Assembly: GCF_010614725.1 (NCBI RefSeq)
Contig: NZ_JAAEHL010000005.1
Coordinates: 186,001-250,000 of the forward strand
Source: Flavobacterium ajazii
Lineage (GTDB): Bacteria > Bacteroidota > Bacteroidia > Flavobacteriales > Flavobacteriaceae
Direction of reading: 5' to 3'
Length of the DNA stretch: 64,000 nucleotides
The position numbers were made by a program, and so were the translations under genes. The stretch's first letter is position 1. Each line of letters starts with the position of its first letter. Positions 8,902 to 17,238 of the stretch are shown in pieces. The notes under the pieces are model-generated. The model did not search any database. It was given only the letters and a program-made list of their open reading frames with translations, and was not told the origin of the DNA.

Positions 8902-10398
8902 TTAAAGGTGAGTAGTTTTATTTTTATTATCGATATAAATCATTCCAATTACAAAACAGATTGACGCAATCACGATTGGATACCAAAGTCCGTCCAGATA
9001 AAAATCGGCTTTGCCTGAATTTTTTGCATGTGTTACGAAGTAGGTCGAAATTGCCGGAAGCAAACCTCCAAAAATTCCGTTTCCAACATGATAAGGCAAC
9101 GACATAGAAGTGTATCTGATTTTAACCGGAAACATTTCGACCAAAAAGGCCGCAATTGGTCCATAAACCATGGTAACGAATAAAACCTGAACAAATACTA
9201 AGAGAATCAAATTCCATTCATCGCTGGTACTGATGGTTACAGCTGTAGAAACCTGAGCATCCTTTTTTGCTGCAAAATGCGTCTTTTTCTCAATTGAAAC
9301 GGTTCCGTCTGTAAATTCTTTATGAGTCGTATAAACAGAATCTTTAGCCGCGGTTAATTCAACTGTAGTTTTTGTTTTTTCTGTAATTTCTGTTTTAAGG
9401 GTAGTATCGGTTATCGTGTACATTGCCTTGTAAATTGGTCTGTACAGAAAGATAGCAAGCAGCATTCCTCCCATCATAATATATTTTCTTCCTACTTTAT
9501 CACTCAGCCATCCAAATACAATAAAAAACGGAGTGCCTAGCAAAAGTGCAATTCCCAGTAAAGTATCAACCTGTGAAGACTCCACATTCATAACCGTTTT
9601 CATAAAACTCATGGCATAGAATTGCCCGGTGTACCAAACAACTCCCTGCCCCATTGTAGCACCAAATAAAGCAAGCAATACAAATTTTAAATTGTAACGG
9701 TTTCCAAAACTTTCTTTTAACGGATTTGAACTGGTTGTTCCTTCTTTTTTTGCTTTTGCAAACTCCGGAGATTCATCCATATTTTTTCTAATAAGATAAG
9801 ACACCCCAACCATCACAATTGAAACCCAAAACGGAACACGCCATCCCCACGTATCAAAATCTTCTGCTGAAAGAACTGATTTTGTCACCAGAATTACCAT
9901 CAATGAAATAAATAATCCCACCGTTGCAGTAGTCTGAATCCAGGAAGTCCAATACCCGCGCTGTCCAACGGGAGCGTGTTCAGCCACATAGGTAGCTGCT
10001 CCACCATATTCTCCTCCAAGAGCAAGTCCTTGCAATAAACGCAAGATCAAAACGAATAAAGGAGCCATAAATCCAATCGTTTCATAACTCGGAATACAGC
10101 CTATCAAAAAAGTAGAACCTCCCATTAATAATAAGGTAGCCATAAAAGTATATTTACGACCAATAATATCCCCCAGCCTTCCAAAAAATAAAGCTCCGAA
10201 AGGACGAACTACAAACCCCGCAGCAAAGGTTGCCAATGTTGATAAAAATGCTGCAGTTGGATTGTCGCCCGGAAAAAACTTGGTTGAAATTACAACGGCA
10301 AGACTTCCAAAAATATAAAAATCATACCATTCAATCATAGTTCCCATTGAAGAGGCCGAAAGCACTTTCCAAATCCCTTTTGTCGAAGTTTTACTCAT
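8902..10398 (-). CDS. MHS-family (ProP/ShiA-like) MFS transporter
   Basis: A 498-residue inner-membrane major-facilitator protein of the metabolite:H+ symporter type. The family signature is clear at the N-terminus: GTMIEWYDFYIFGSLA, then VVRPFGALFFGRLGDIIGRKYTF and LQGLALGGEYGGAATYVAEHAP; the second half has GWLSDKVGRKYIMMGG. Family members carry osmolytes, dicarboxylates or aromatic acids; the substrate here cannot be read from the sequence. Between helices of the C-terminal half is a hydrophilic insert of roughly 55-60 residues (about 335-392, rich in Thr and Lys), which is unusual for MHS proteins. It is followed by a tiny membrane protein gene in the same transcript. Confidence 0.9.
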   Translation of the reverse strand: MSKTSTKGIWKVLSASSMGTMIEWYDFYIFGSLAVVISTKFFPGDNPTAAFLSTLATFAAGFVVRPFGALFFGRLGDIIGRKYTFMATLLLMGGSTFLIGCIPSYETIGFMAPLFVLILRLLQGLALGGEYGGAATYVAEHAPVGQRGYWTSWIQTTATVGLFISLMVILVTKSVLSAEDFDTWGWRVPFWVSIVMVGVSYLIRKNMDESPEFAKAKKEGTTSSNPLKESFGNRYNLKFVLLALFGATMGQGVVWYTGQFYAMSFMKTVMNVESSQVDTLLGIALLLGTPFFIVFGWLSDKVGRKYIMMGGMLLAIFLYRPIYKAMYTITDTTLKTEITEKTKTTVELTAAKDSVYTTHKEFTDGTVSIEKKTHFAAKKDAQVSTAVTISTSDEWNLILLVFVQVLFVTMVYGPIAAFLVEMFPVKIRYTSMSLPYHVGNGIFGGLLPAISTYFVTHAKNSGKADFYLDGLWYPIVIASICFVIGMIYIDNKNKTTHL

Positions 10399-10589
10399 AA
10401 AAATAAAATTGTATTCTTAATAATTATTAAAAGATAAAGATATAGTTTTACGAATATATAATATATTTTTTTATTCACTCAATAGTTTTTTAACAAAAAG
10501 CATTTATTTGTTGACATTGTTTGATTGCAGGTTTTACAAAAAATAAGCGGTTTACAAAAGAATACTTATTTTTAAATCAAATTAGAAAT

Positions 10590-10910
10590 ATGAAAAAGCC
10601 AATCCAGTTACATGAAACACAAAAATTCGCAATCGCAATTCCTGTTTTGTTTGTTTTAAGTTGTGCAACAAAACATTGGGTTGAGAGATTTAGATTTTCA
10701 GATGAATTTCGCTGGATATATGAGTATGTAGGTGTTGGTGCTTTACTTTTGAGTTTTTTCCTTGTAGTTTTTTCTTTCACAAACTCTGTTTTGATTCTTC
10801 GGGACTTAAAAATAAAAGGGTTTCAAAAAGCCTTATGGTTTTTATTAAGTTCTTCTATTTTTCTTTTATTCGCAGGTTTAATTATTGCAATGGCTTTTAA
10901 TGTTGCTTAA
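10590..10910 (+). CDS. Small membrane protein of unknown function
   Basis: A 106-residue protein starting at ATG 10590 (MKKPIQLHETQKF); a longer reading from TTG 10521 is possible but adds a weak leader. It has three hydrophobic stretches (about 15-30, 48-68 and 82-104). I do not recognise the family. It is monocistronic, convergent with asd, and shares the terminator at about 10953-10989. Confidence 0.6.
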   Translation: MKKPIQLHETQKFAIAIPVLFVLSCATKHWVERFRFSDEFRWIYEYVGVGALLLSFFLVVFSFTNSVLILRDLKIKGFQKALWFLLSSSIFLLFAGLIIAMAFNVA

Positions 10911-10952
10911 TTTTTTTCATAATTTCGGCTAACAACCATTCTTCAAAAAACA

Positions 10953-10989
10953 AAAAAACCGTAATCACATTTAGTAATTACGGTTTTTT
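10953..10989. terminator. Bidirectional terminator between small membrane gene and asd
   Basis: AAAAAACCGTAAT / ATTACGGTTTTTT inverted repeat with a short loop, between two convergent genes; A and T runs on both sides. Confidence 0.85.
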
Positions 10990-11014
10990 CTATAAACAAT
11001 TTTTAACCTTCTGT

Positions 11015-12004
11015 TTATACCAGACCTGCCTGAATTAAATATTCTGCAATCTGGATTGTGTTTGTAGCAGCTCCTTTTCTTAAGTTATCTGCAACGATCC
11101 ACATGTTTAAAGTATTTGGCTGGCTTTCGTCACGACGGATTCTTCCAACAAAAACCTCATTTTTACCTTCTGCATATAAAGGCATTGGGTAAGAAAATGC
11201 ATCCAGATCATCCTGAACCACTACTCCATCTGTGTTTTGTAAAATTTCGCGAACTTCATTTACTTCAAAATCGTTTGTAAACTCGACATTTACAGCCTCA
11301 CTATGACCTCCAACAACAGGAACACGAACTGCAGTAGCCGTAACTCTGATGGTGTTGTCTGAAAGGATTTTTTGAGTTTCGCGAACTAATTTCATTTCTT
11401 CTTTCGTGTAACCGTTAGCTTCGAAACTATCACATTGTGGAATCGCATTTCTGTGAATTGGATATTTGTATGCCATATCACCCGCAACTCCTGCATATTC
11501 ATTTTCTAATTGTCTTACCGCTTTTACACCAGTTCCGGTAATAGACTGGTAAGTCGAAACGATAATTCTTCTGATATTGTATTTTTTATGCAAAGGAGCC
11601 AAAGCCAGCACCATCTGAATAGTAGAGCAGTTTGGATTTGCAATAATTTTATCTTCTTTAGTTAAAATTGAAGCGTTAATTTCAGGAACTACCAGTTTTT
11701 TGGTTGGATCCATTCTCCAAGCAGATGAATTGTCAATAACCGTTGTTCCGGCTGCAGCAAACTTTGGAGCCCACTCTAATGAAGTATCACCTCCTGCAGA
11801 GAAAACAGCAATATCAGCTTTTAAATCAACAGCAGTCTGCAAACCAACAACTTTATATTTCTGTCCTTTATATTCGATTTCTTTACCAACAGATTTCTCT
11901 GAAGCAACTGGAATTAATTCTGTAACCGGAAAATTTCTCTCCGCTAAAACTTTTAACATTATCTCGCCAACCATACCGGTGGCGCCTACAACCGCTATTC
12001 TCAT
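11015..12004 (-). CDS. asd: Aspartate-semialdehyde dehydrogenase
   Basis: Reduces L-aspartyl-4-phosphate to aspartate semialdehyde with NADPH, feeding lysine/diaminopimelate, threonine and methionine synthesis. The 329 residues start with the Rossmann motif VVGATGMVGE; the catalytic cysteine is in NPNCSTIQ near residue 125 and STYQSITGTGVKAV follows. The conserved His-containing VGGHSEAVNVEF is present. Length is normal. It is monocistronic, with its terminator shared with the gene on the other strand. Confidence 0.97.
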   Translation of the reverse strand: MRIAVVGATGMVGEIMLKVLAERNFPVTELIPVASEKSVGKEIEYKGQKYKVVGLQTAVDLKADIAVFSAGGDTSLEWAPKFAAAGTTVIDNSSAWRMDPTKKLVVPEINASILTKEDKIIANPNCSTIQMVLALAPLHKKYNIRRIIVSTYQSITGTGVKAVRQLENEYAGVAGDMAYKYPIHRNAIPQCDSFEANGYTKEEMKLVRETQKILSDNTIRVTATAVRVPVVGGHSEAVNVEFTNDFEVNEVREILQNTDGVVVQDDLDAFSYPMPLYAEGKNEVFVGRIRRDESQPNTLNMWIVADNLRKGAATNTIQIAEYLIQAGLV

Positions 12005-12111
12005 TTTTATATTTTTTATTATGAATGTTCTAATTTAGATTGCAAAAGTAAGGATAATAAAAACGATTACAATTCGATTCACAAAAAATAACAAATTGTT
12101 ACAAATTAAAC

Positions 12112-12145
12112 AAAATAAAAAAACCGCCCCAATTAAGGAACGGTT
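12112..12145 (-). terminator. Terminator after mscL
   Basis: On the minus strand, AACCGTTCC / GGGGCGGTT forms a nine-pair stem (two G-T pairs) followed by a T-run, about 30 bases after the mscL stop. Confidence 0.7.
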
Positions 12146-12175
12146 AAGTTAGACTTAGTGTAGCGGTATTATATC

Positions 12176-12556
12176 TTATTTATTTTTTAATAAATCTCTA
12201 ATTTGTGTAAGCAGTTCTTCCTGAGTTGGGCCAGCAGGTGGTGCAGGAGCCGGTTCTTCTTTCTTCTTTAATTTATTTATTCCTTTTATAATTAGAAATA
12301 AAACAAAAGCGACAATTACAAAGTTAATTACTGCCGAAATAAACAAACCATACTTAACACCCCCAAAAGCCGTCAGCTCTTCGATAGTAGACAAATGTGC
12401 CGCATCCAAAGCCGGTTTCAATATCAATGGCGTAATTACATTTTCAATTAATGAGCTTACAATTTTGCCAAAAGCAGCTCCAATAATAACACCGACAGCC
12501 AGATCGACTACGTTGCCTTTCATTGCAAATTCCTTAAATTCTGAAAACATTCCCAT
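12176..12556 (-). CDS. mscL: Large-conductance mechanosensitive channel
   Basis: A 126-residue MscL pore protein that opens under membrane tension to release osmolytes. It shows the N-terminal amphipathic helix ([27 protein letters not shown], in parts), TM1 with the [16 protein letters not shown] pore-lining pattern, TM2 ([18 protein letters not shown]) and a charged C-terminal bundle with [11 protein letters not shown] linker and [11 protein letters not shown] helix. Length is typical. Confidence 0.97.
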   Translation of the reverse strand: MGMFSEFKEFAMKGNVVDLAVGVIIGAAFGKIVSSLIENVITPLILKPALDAAHLSTIEELTAFGGVKYGLFISAVINFVIVAFVLFLIIKGINKLKKKEEPAPAPPAGPTQEELLTQIRDLLKNK

Positions 12557-12623
12557 AATTGTTCTTTTTATAAGTAATTAATAGATATCGAAAATACGTA
12601 ATTTTACTGAAAGTTCTTTAAAT

Positions 12624-15092
12624 CTACCTGAAAAATACCCTTTTTACACGCTGAGAAATACTCGTCAGAATTTCATACGGAATCGTTTTTAGGGCTTCTG
12701 CAATCTCTGTTACCGTTGGAGATTCGCCAAAAATGATTACTGAATCTCCTTCCTTGCAATCAATTTCACTGACATTTACCATCAGCATATCCATACAGAC
12801 GCTTCCTACAATAGGTGCTTTTTTATTTTTAATCGTTACATATCCTACTTCGTTGCCCCACAATCTTGAAATTCCATCGGCATAACCAATCGGAATCGTA
12901 GCAATTCTGGTTTCTTTTTCGGCCATAAATCTTCTGCCGTAACCTACGCTGTCGCCTGCGGGAATAGTTCTGATCTGTGAAATAATCGATTTTAAAGTCC
13001 CAACATTTTCCAGATACTTTTGTTCTGAAGAATCGTTTGAAACCCCATAAAGACCAATTCCCAGTCGCACCATATTATATTGTGCATCCGGAAAATTACT
13101 GATTCCGGAAGTATTCAGGATATGACGAATTGGATTCACACCTAACTCATTCATTAATTTCGAAGACAATTTTTCGAATAATCGAATCTGTGAAAGCGCA
13201 AATTCATAATGTTTCATATCATCGCTCGTTGCCATGTGCGATAAAATACTCTGAATACGAACCGTAGAATTTCCTTTTAAAGTTTCAATCAATTCCTCAA
13301 TTGTATTTTCTTCAAAACCCAGACGATGCATTCCCGTATCGAGTTTGATATGAATCGGGAAATCTTTTAAATTCTTTTCACGAGCAATCTTCAAAAAAGC
13401 ATTCAATCCTTTCAAACTATAAATTTCCGGCTCTAACTGATATTGAATAATAGATGCAAAACTCGTCGATTCGGGATTTAAAACCATTATCGGTAATTTT
13501 ATTCCGCCGTTTTTCAGTGAAATCCCTTCATCGGCAAAAGCCACTCCTAAATAATCCACTTTATGATGTTCGAGCAATTTTGCAATTTCCAAACCTCCAT
13601 TTCCATAACCAAATGCTTTTACCATAACCATGATTTTGACATCATCGGCCAATTTAGATTTAAAGAAATTTAAGTTATGACTAATTGAATTCAGGTTGAT
13701 TTCAAGAATGGTTTCATGGGTTTTCTCTTCCAGCAAAGACACAATTTCTTCAAACTGAAACGATCTTGCTCCTTTTATCAAAATGGTTTCATTAACAAAA
13801 CTCAGATTTTCAAAATCAGCAATAAACTCCGCAGTGTTTTGGTAAGTTATACAATTCGAAAACTTGTCTTTAAATAACGAAATAGTCGTACCGATACCGA
13901 TAACACGATTGACTTTATTATCGGTAATTAACTGTGCTACTTTAGAATACAATTCTTCATTCGAAAATCCGCTTTGAAAAATATCTGATAAAATAACTGT
14001 TTTAGAAGCATTCTTTTTTTGGCTTTCCAGAAAATCCAAAGCTATTTTAAGGGACTGAAAATCGGAACTGTAACTATCATCAATAATACTGCAGTTATGG
14101 ATTCCGTTTTTGACTTCCAGACGCATTTCAACAGGATACAATCCCTGCATACGACTCTGAATCGTTTCAGGATCATATTCAAAATAAAGCAGCGTCGACA
14201 AACACGAAACGGCGTTTTCTACAGAAGCGGAATCGCTAAAAGGGATTTTCAAACCATGCTTTTCATTTTTATACTGATACTGAAGGACTGTTGTTTCGTT
14301 TTTACTTTCTTTTTTGGAAATAAAAACATCAGCCGTTTTATCAGTGTAACTCCATGAAAAAAGTTTTCGGGGATGCAGCATATATTCTGCCACAAATTGA
14401 GTCAGACAGGAATCTACGATTTCATTTTTCTGATAAATAATAACGGGACATTCTTTGAACAAAAGCAGTTTTTCATCAATTTTTTGTACTAAATTTAAAA
14501 ACCCTTCATCATGTGCAGTCCCAATATTGGTCAGTATTCCAATTGTTGGTTTAATGATTTGCTCGAGTTTCTCCATTTCATTGACCGTCGAAATTCCTGC
14601 TTCAAAAATGCCTAAATTATGCTTTTCGTTAATGGCAACCACCGAAAGCGGCACGCCAACCTGCGAATTATAACTTTTTGGGCTTCTGATAATATTATAA
14701 TCCGGGCTTAGTAAAAAATTAAGCCATTCTTTTACAATCGTTTTTCCGTTGCTTCCCGTTAATCCGATAACAGGAAAATCAAAAAGATTTCTGTGATAAG
14801 CCGCAAATTTCTGAAGCGCTTCTAAAGTTGATGGCACCACTAAAAAATTAGCTTTTCCGGCACAACTTTCAGGAATATATTCAACTACAAAGTTCTGTAC
14901 TCCCTTTTCGATTAACTCTGCAATGTATGAATGGGCATCGTTATTCAAGCCTGACAATGCAAAAAACAAAGTCTGAGAACCATTTTGAAGTGAACGGCTG
15001 TCTATCGAAATATGATCTATAAAAACAGCTGCATCTGAGCCTGTCCAATTGGCATGAAGAACCGAAACAAGGTTTTTTAAATTTACGCTCAT
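12624..15092 (-). CDS. murF-alr: Bifunctional MurF ligase / alanine racemase
   Basis: A fusion of UDP-MurNAc-tripeptide:D-Ala-D-Ala ligase and PLP-dependent alanine racemase (822 residues), found in Bacteroidota, joining D-alanine supply to its use in peptidoglycan precursors. The MurF half (about 1-450) has the ATP loop GLTGSNGKTIVKEW and EAGIST. The racemase half (about 455-822) has the PLP lysine in VMVKAFGYGNG near residue 490, HIKLDTGMHRLGF, and the C-terminal catalytic region IPIGYADGISRLWGN and SVCMDMLMVNV. The MurF part looks divergent (for example the linker between the ATP loop and the EAGIST motif is short), but both active sites appear present. Confidence 0.95.
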   Translation of the reverse strand: MSVNLKNLVSVLHANWTGSDAAVFIDHISIDSRSLQNGSQTLFFALSGLNNDAHSYIAELIEKGVQNFVVEYIPESCAGKANFLVVPSTLEALQKFAAYHRNLFDFPVIGLTGSNGKTIVKEWLNFLLSPDYNIIRSPKSYNSQVGVPLSVVAINEKHNLGIFEAGISTVNEMEKLEQIIKPTIGILTNIGTAHDEGFLNLVQKIDEKLLLFKECPVIIYQKNEIVDSCLTQFVAEYMLHPRKLFSWSYTDKTADVFISKKESKNETTVLQYQYKNEKHGLKIPFSDSASVENAVSCLSTLLYFEYDPETIQSRMQGLYPVEMRLEVKNGIHNCSIIDDSYSSDFQSLKIALDFLESQKKNASKTVILSDIFQSGFSNEELYSKVAQLITDNKVNRVIGIGTTISLFKDKFSNCITYQNTAEFIADFENLSFVNETILIKGARSFQFEEIVSLLEEKTHETILEINLNSISHNLNFFKSKLADDVKIMVMVKAFGYGNGGLEIAKLLEHHKVDYLGVAFADEGISLKNGGIKLPIMVLNPESTSFASIIQYQLEPEIYSLKGLNAFLKIAREKNLKDFPIHIKLDTGMHRLGFEENTIEELIETLKGNSTVRIQSILSHMATSDDMKHYEFALSQIRLFEKLSSKLMNELGVNPIRHILNTSGISNFPDAQYNMVRLGIGLYGVSNDSSEQKYLENVGTLKSIISQIRTIPAGDSVGYGRRFMAEKETRIATIPIGYADGISRLWGNEVGYVTIKNKKAPIVGSVCMDMLMVNVSEIDCKEGDSVIIFGESPTVTEIAEALKTIPYEILTSISQRVKRVFFR

Positions 15093-15191
15093 TTAGAAAT
15101 TTCTTTTTTTCAAATTTAAACATTAAGCCTGAAAAGAGTTGTGATTTTCCTAAAAAATAAACGGTTAACAAAAACCTATTTATATTTCATC

Positions 15192-15199
15192 TATATTTG
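15192..15199 (+). promoter_or_regulatory. Bacteroidota -7 box TATATTTG
   Basis: TATATTTG matches TAnnTTTG. It overlaps a possible upstream TTG start at 15197, which therefore cannot be on the mRNA; it supports the downstream start at 15224. Confidence 0.5.
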
Positions 15200-15223
15200 T
15201 TGAATACCTCAAATTACTGCGTT

Positions 15224-15829
15224 TTGAAAAAAATACTTCCTATATTTTCTTATATTTTACATCCGATTTTTATACCGGTTTATGCTGCATTATTTTATCT
15301 TTTTTACAAAGGAGATATGTTTACCATTCAGGAAAAATATTTTGTTTTATTTCAGATCCTGATTATCACTTTTATCGTTCCGATATTATTTTTCTTATTG
15401 CTAAAATCTACCGGAAATGTAAAATCTGTAATGATACCCGACACATCTCAACGCATCATTCCGTTAACGTTACTCAGTTTTTTACTGATTTTACTGGTCA
15501 AAAGAAGTATCGTGATAAGTCGTTATCCTGAACTGCATTTCTTTTTTCTTGGTGGATTATTCAGTACAATTTTTGCTTTGATTTATGCAATTTTCAAGAT
15601 CAAAGTCAGTTTACACATGATGGCTATCAGTGGTTTAACCGTTTTTATTGTCGGATTAAACATGCATTTGCAGCTACACAATCCGTACTGGCCTGCGCTT
15701 TTGATTTTTCTGACCGGAATTGTGGCTTCATCACGACTGGAAATGAATGCGCATACGTATAAGGAACTGATAATAGGATTTTTCGTTGGAATAATTCCGC
15801 AGGTTTTATTTTTGTATTTGTGGCTATAA
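15224..15829 (+). CDS. PAP2-like integral membrane protein
   Basis: A 201-residue polytopic membrane protein. I place the start at TTG 15224 (LKKILPIFSY) because a -7 box overlaps the upstream alternative. It has five to six hydrophobic helices. Late in the sequence, SLHMMAISG and SSRLEMNAHTYKELIIGF resemble the second and third phosphatase motifs of the PAP2 superfamily (SGH and SRxxxxxHxxxD), and RIIP could be a relic of the first. The motifs are incomplete, so catalytic activity is uncertain. It overlaps the stop of the convergent beta-barrel gene by six bases. Confidence 0.7.
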   Translation: MKKILPIFSYILHPIFIPVYAALFYLFYKGDMFTIQEKYFVLFQILIITFIVPILFFLLLKSTGNVKSVMIPDTSQRIIPLTLLSFLLILLVKRSIVISRYPELHFFFLGGLFSTIFALIYAIFKIKVSLHMMAISGLTVFIVGLNMHLQLHNPYWPALLIFLTGIVASSRLEMNAHTYKELIIGFFVGIIPQVLFLYLWL

Positions 15830-16525
15830 AATGTAAAAAATAAGCCCTGCACTTATGGTTTTCATTTTGAGGTCTTCCCCCGAAAATGTTTTAACATCTT
15901 TAAACAAAGGATTCAGCCCATAATAAAAATAAACATTCCATGTATTGTACCCTGCAGCAATGCTGGCACCGTACTGAAACTTATTTACATTTGGATTATT
16001 CGTGATTTTATAAGTTTTTTCACCATCGTCCAAAACAGATTTACTGGCAATAACATAACTGAATTTTAAACCCGCATAAATTCTCCAGAACTTATGACTT
16101 TCGTAAGTAGAATTTCTCCATCTGAACTCAATTGGAAGATCTACCAGATATTGTCTGTATTTATTTGAAACGAACTCATTATAATCATTAACATTATAAA
16201 CCAGTGTTCCGTTCTGATCCGGAAAAATAGTCAGGTTTTGAAAAAAATTCTGATAACTTAATCCTAAACCTGCTGCAATAGCATGAGTCCTTTTTTTGTT
16301 AAGAGGAATATCACGTAGAAATCCGGCAGAAAGCCCTGCTGAAAATTTATCCTGTTTAAGGCCATCCGGAGCCTGAGACAAAAGGTTGTAAGTAACCGAA
16401 AAATAAAACTGATCTTCTCTGTACAAAGAATCAATTTTTACCACAGGTTTGACTTCCGATTTTTCTTCTTGTGAAAAAACATTGAAAAACGATACTAAAA
16501 ATAAACAACTAAAAAATAATCGCAT
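15824..16525 (-). CDS. Outer-membrane beta-barrel protein (PorT-like fold)
   Basis: A 233-residue exported protein with a signal peptide (FFNVFSQEE). After it come alternating amphipathic strands ending in GLIFYIL, the pattern of small PorT/OmpW-like beta-barrel proteins. The family resemblance to PorT is general; no specific function can be read. It is transcribed alone and is convergent with the PAP2-like gene. Confidence 0.75.
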   Translation of the reverse strand: MRLFFSCLFLVSFFNVFSQEEKSEVKPVVKIDSLYREDQFYFSVTYNLLSQAPDGLKQDKFSAGLSAGFLRDIPLNKKRTHAIAAGLGLSYQNFFQNLTIFPDQNGTLVYNVNDYNEFVSNKYRQYLVDLPIEFRWRNSTYESHKFWRIYAGLKFSYVIASKSVLDDGEKTYKITNNPNVNKFQYGASIAAGYNTWNVYFYYGLNPLFKDVKTFSGEDLKMKTISAGLIFYIL

Positions 16526-16719
16526 AGTGTGTTTTGGTTAAGAAGGATTTCAGATAAACGTTTTTTGAACTCATTTATTTGACTCACAAATATAATATAA
16601 TGATAGTTTATAAGGCGTCGTAATAAACAATTATTCTGTTTTCATTCATTATAAAATATTTTGTTGCATTATTTTCAATAAAAAGAACAAAAACCAAATA
16701 TTTTTAAAATTACCTTTTA

Positions 16720-16727
16720 TACCTTTG
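16720..16727 (+). promoter_or_regulatory. Candidate -7 box TACCTTTG upstream of the His/Cys-rich gene
   Basis: TACCTTTG matches TAnnTTTG. It ends only seven bases before ATG 16735, so transcription would begin at or very near the start codon. No good -33 element was seen at the expected distance. Confidence 0.4.
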
Positions 16728-16734
16728 CCATGAA

Positions 16735-17088
16735 ATGAAAAGAAGACAGCTCATAACAGGTTTTTCTTTGGGATTGATGGTATTGTTCTCAATACTGTTT
16801 CAGTCCATACACAGTTATGAACATATCTCGCAACAGCTTTCAGAAAAAAAATGCCATCATAACTACAATGATGCAAATGGCGAAATTACACACCAACATC
16901 ATAACGATGACACGTGTTTTATCTGTCATTTTGCTTTTGGAAGTTACATTGTTCCTGAAAATTTTGCATTTCAGTTTTTCAGCGATCATCAGGAAATCCC
17001 TTATTTCTTTGGATTTTCTGAAAGCATTATTTCCTTTTCAGGAAGTTTATACGCTCTTCGGGGACCTCCTTCAGCTATAGTTTCATAA
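16735..17088 (+). CDS. His/Cys-rich exported small protein, possible metal-related
   Basis: A 117-residue protein with an N-terminal hydrophobic helix (FSLGLMVLFSILFQSIHSY) and a metal-ligand-rich middle: HSYEHI, KKCHHNYN, THQHHNDDTCFICHF. The CxxCH and clustered histidines suggest metal binding or sensing, but there is no recognised enzymatic domain. It lies 150 bases upstream of a TonB-dependent receptor in the same orientation; similar small His/Cys proteins are seen beside metal-type receptors. The link to metal uptake is inference. Its mRNA may be leaderless because of the -7 box just upstream. Confidence 0.65.
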   Translation: MKRRQLITGFSLGLMVLFSILFQSIHSYEHISQQLSEKKCHHNYNDANGEITHQHHNDDTCFICHFAFGSYIVPENFAFQFFSDHQEIPYFFGFSESIISFSGSLYALRGPPSAIVS

Positions 17089-17238
17089 AGTTTCGCCCCA
17101 AGAAACAAAACACTTTTAATCGAATTTAAAAACTCCGTTAAGATTCCTGATTTTCATTCTATGGAAATTCAGCAGACTTCACGTTTCTTTTGATTCGGTT
17201 TAAAAGAAAAAATCCATTAACTATAGCAATCATTTTCA

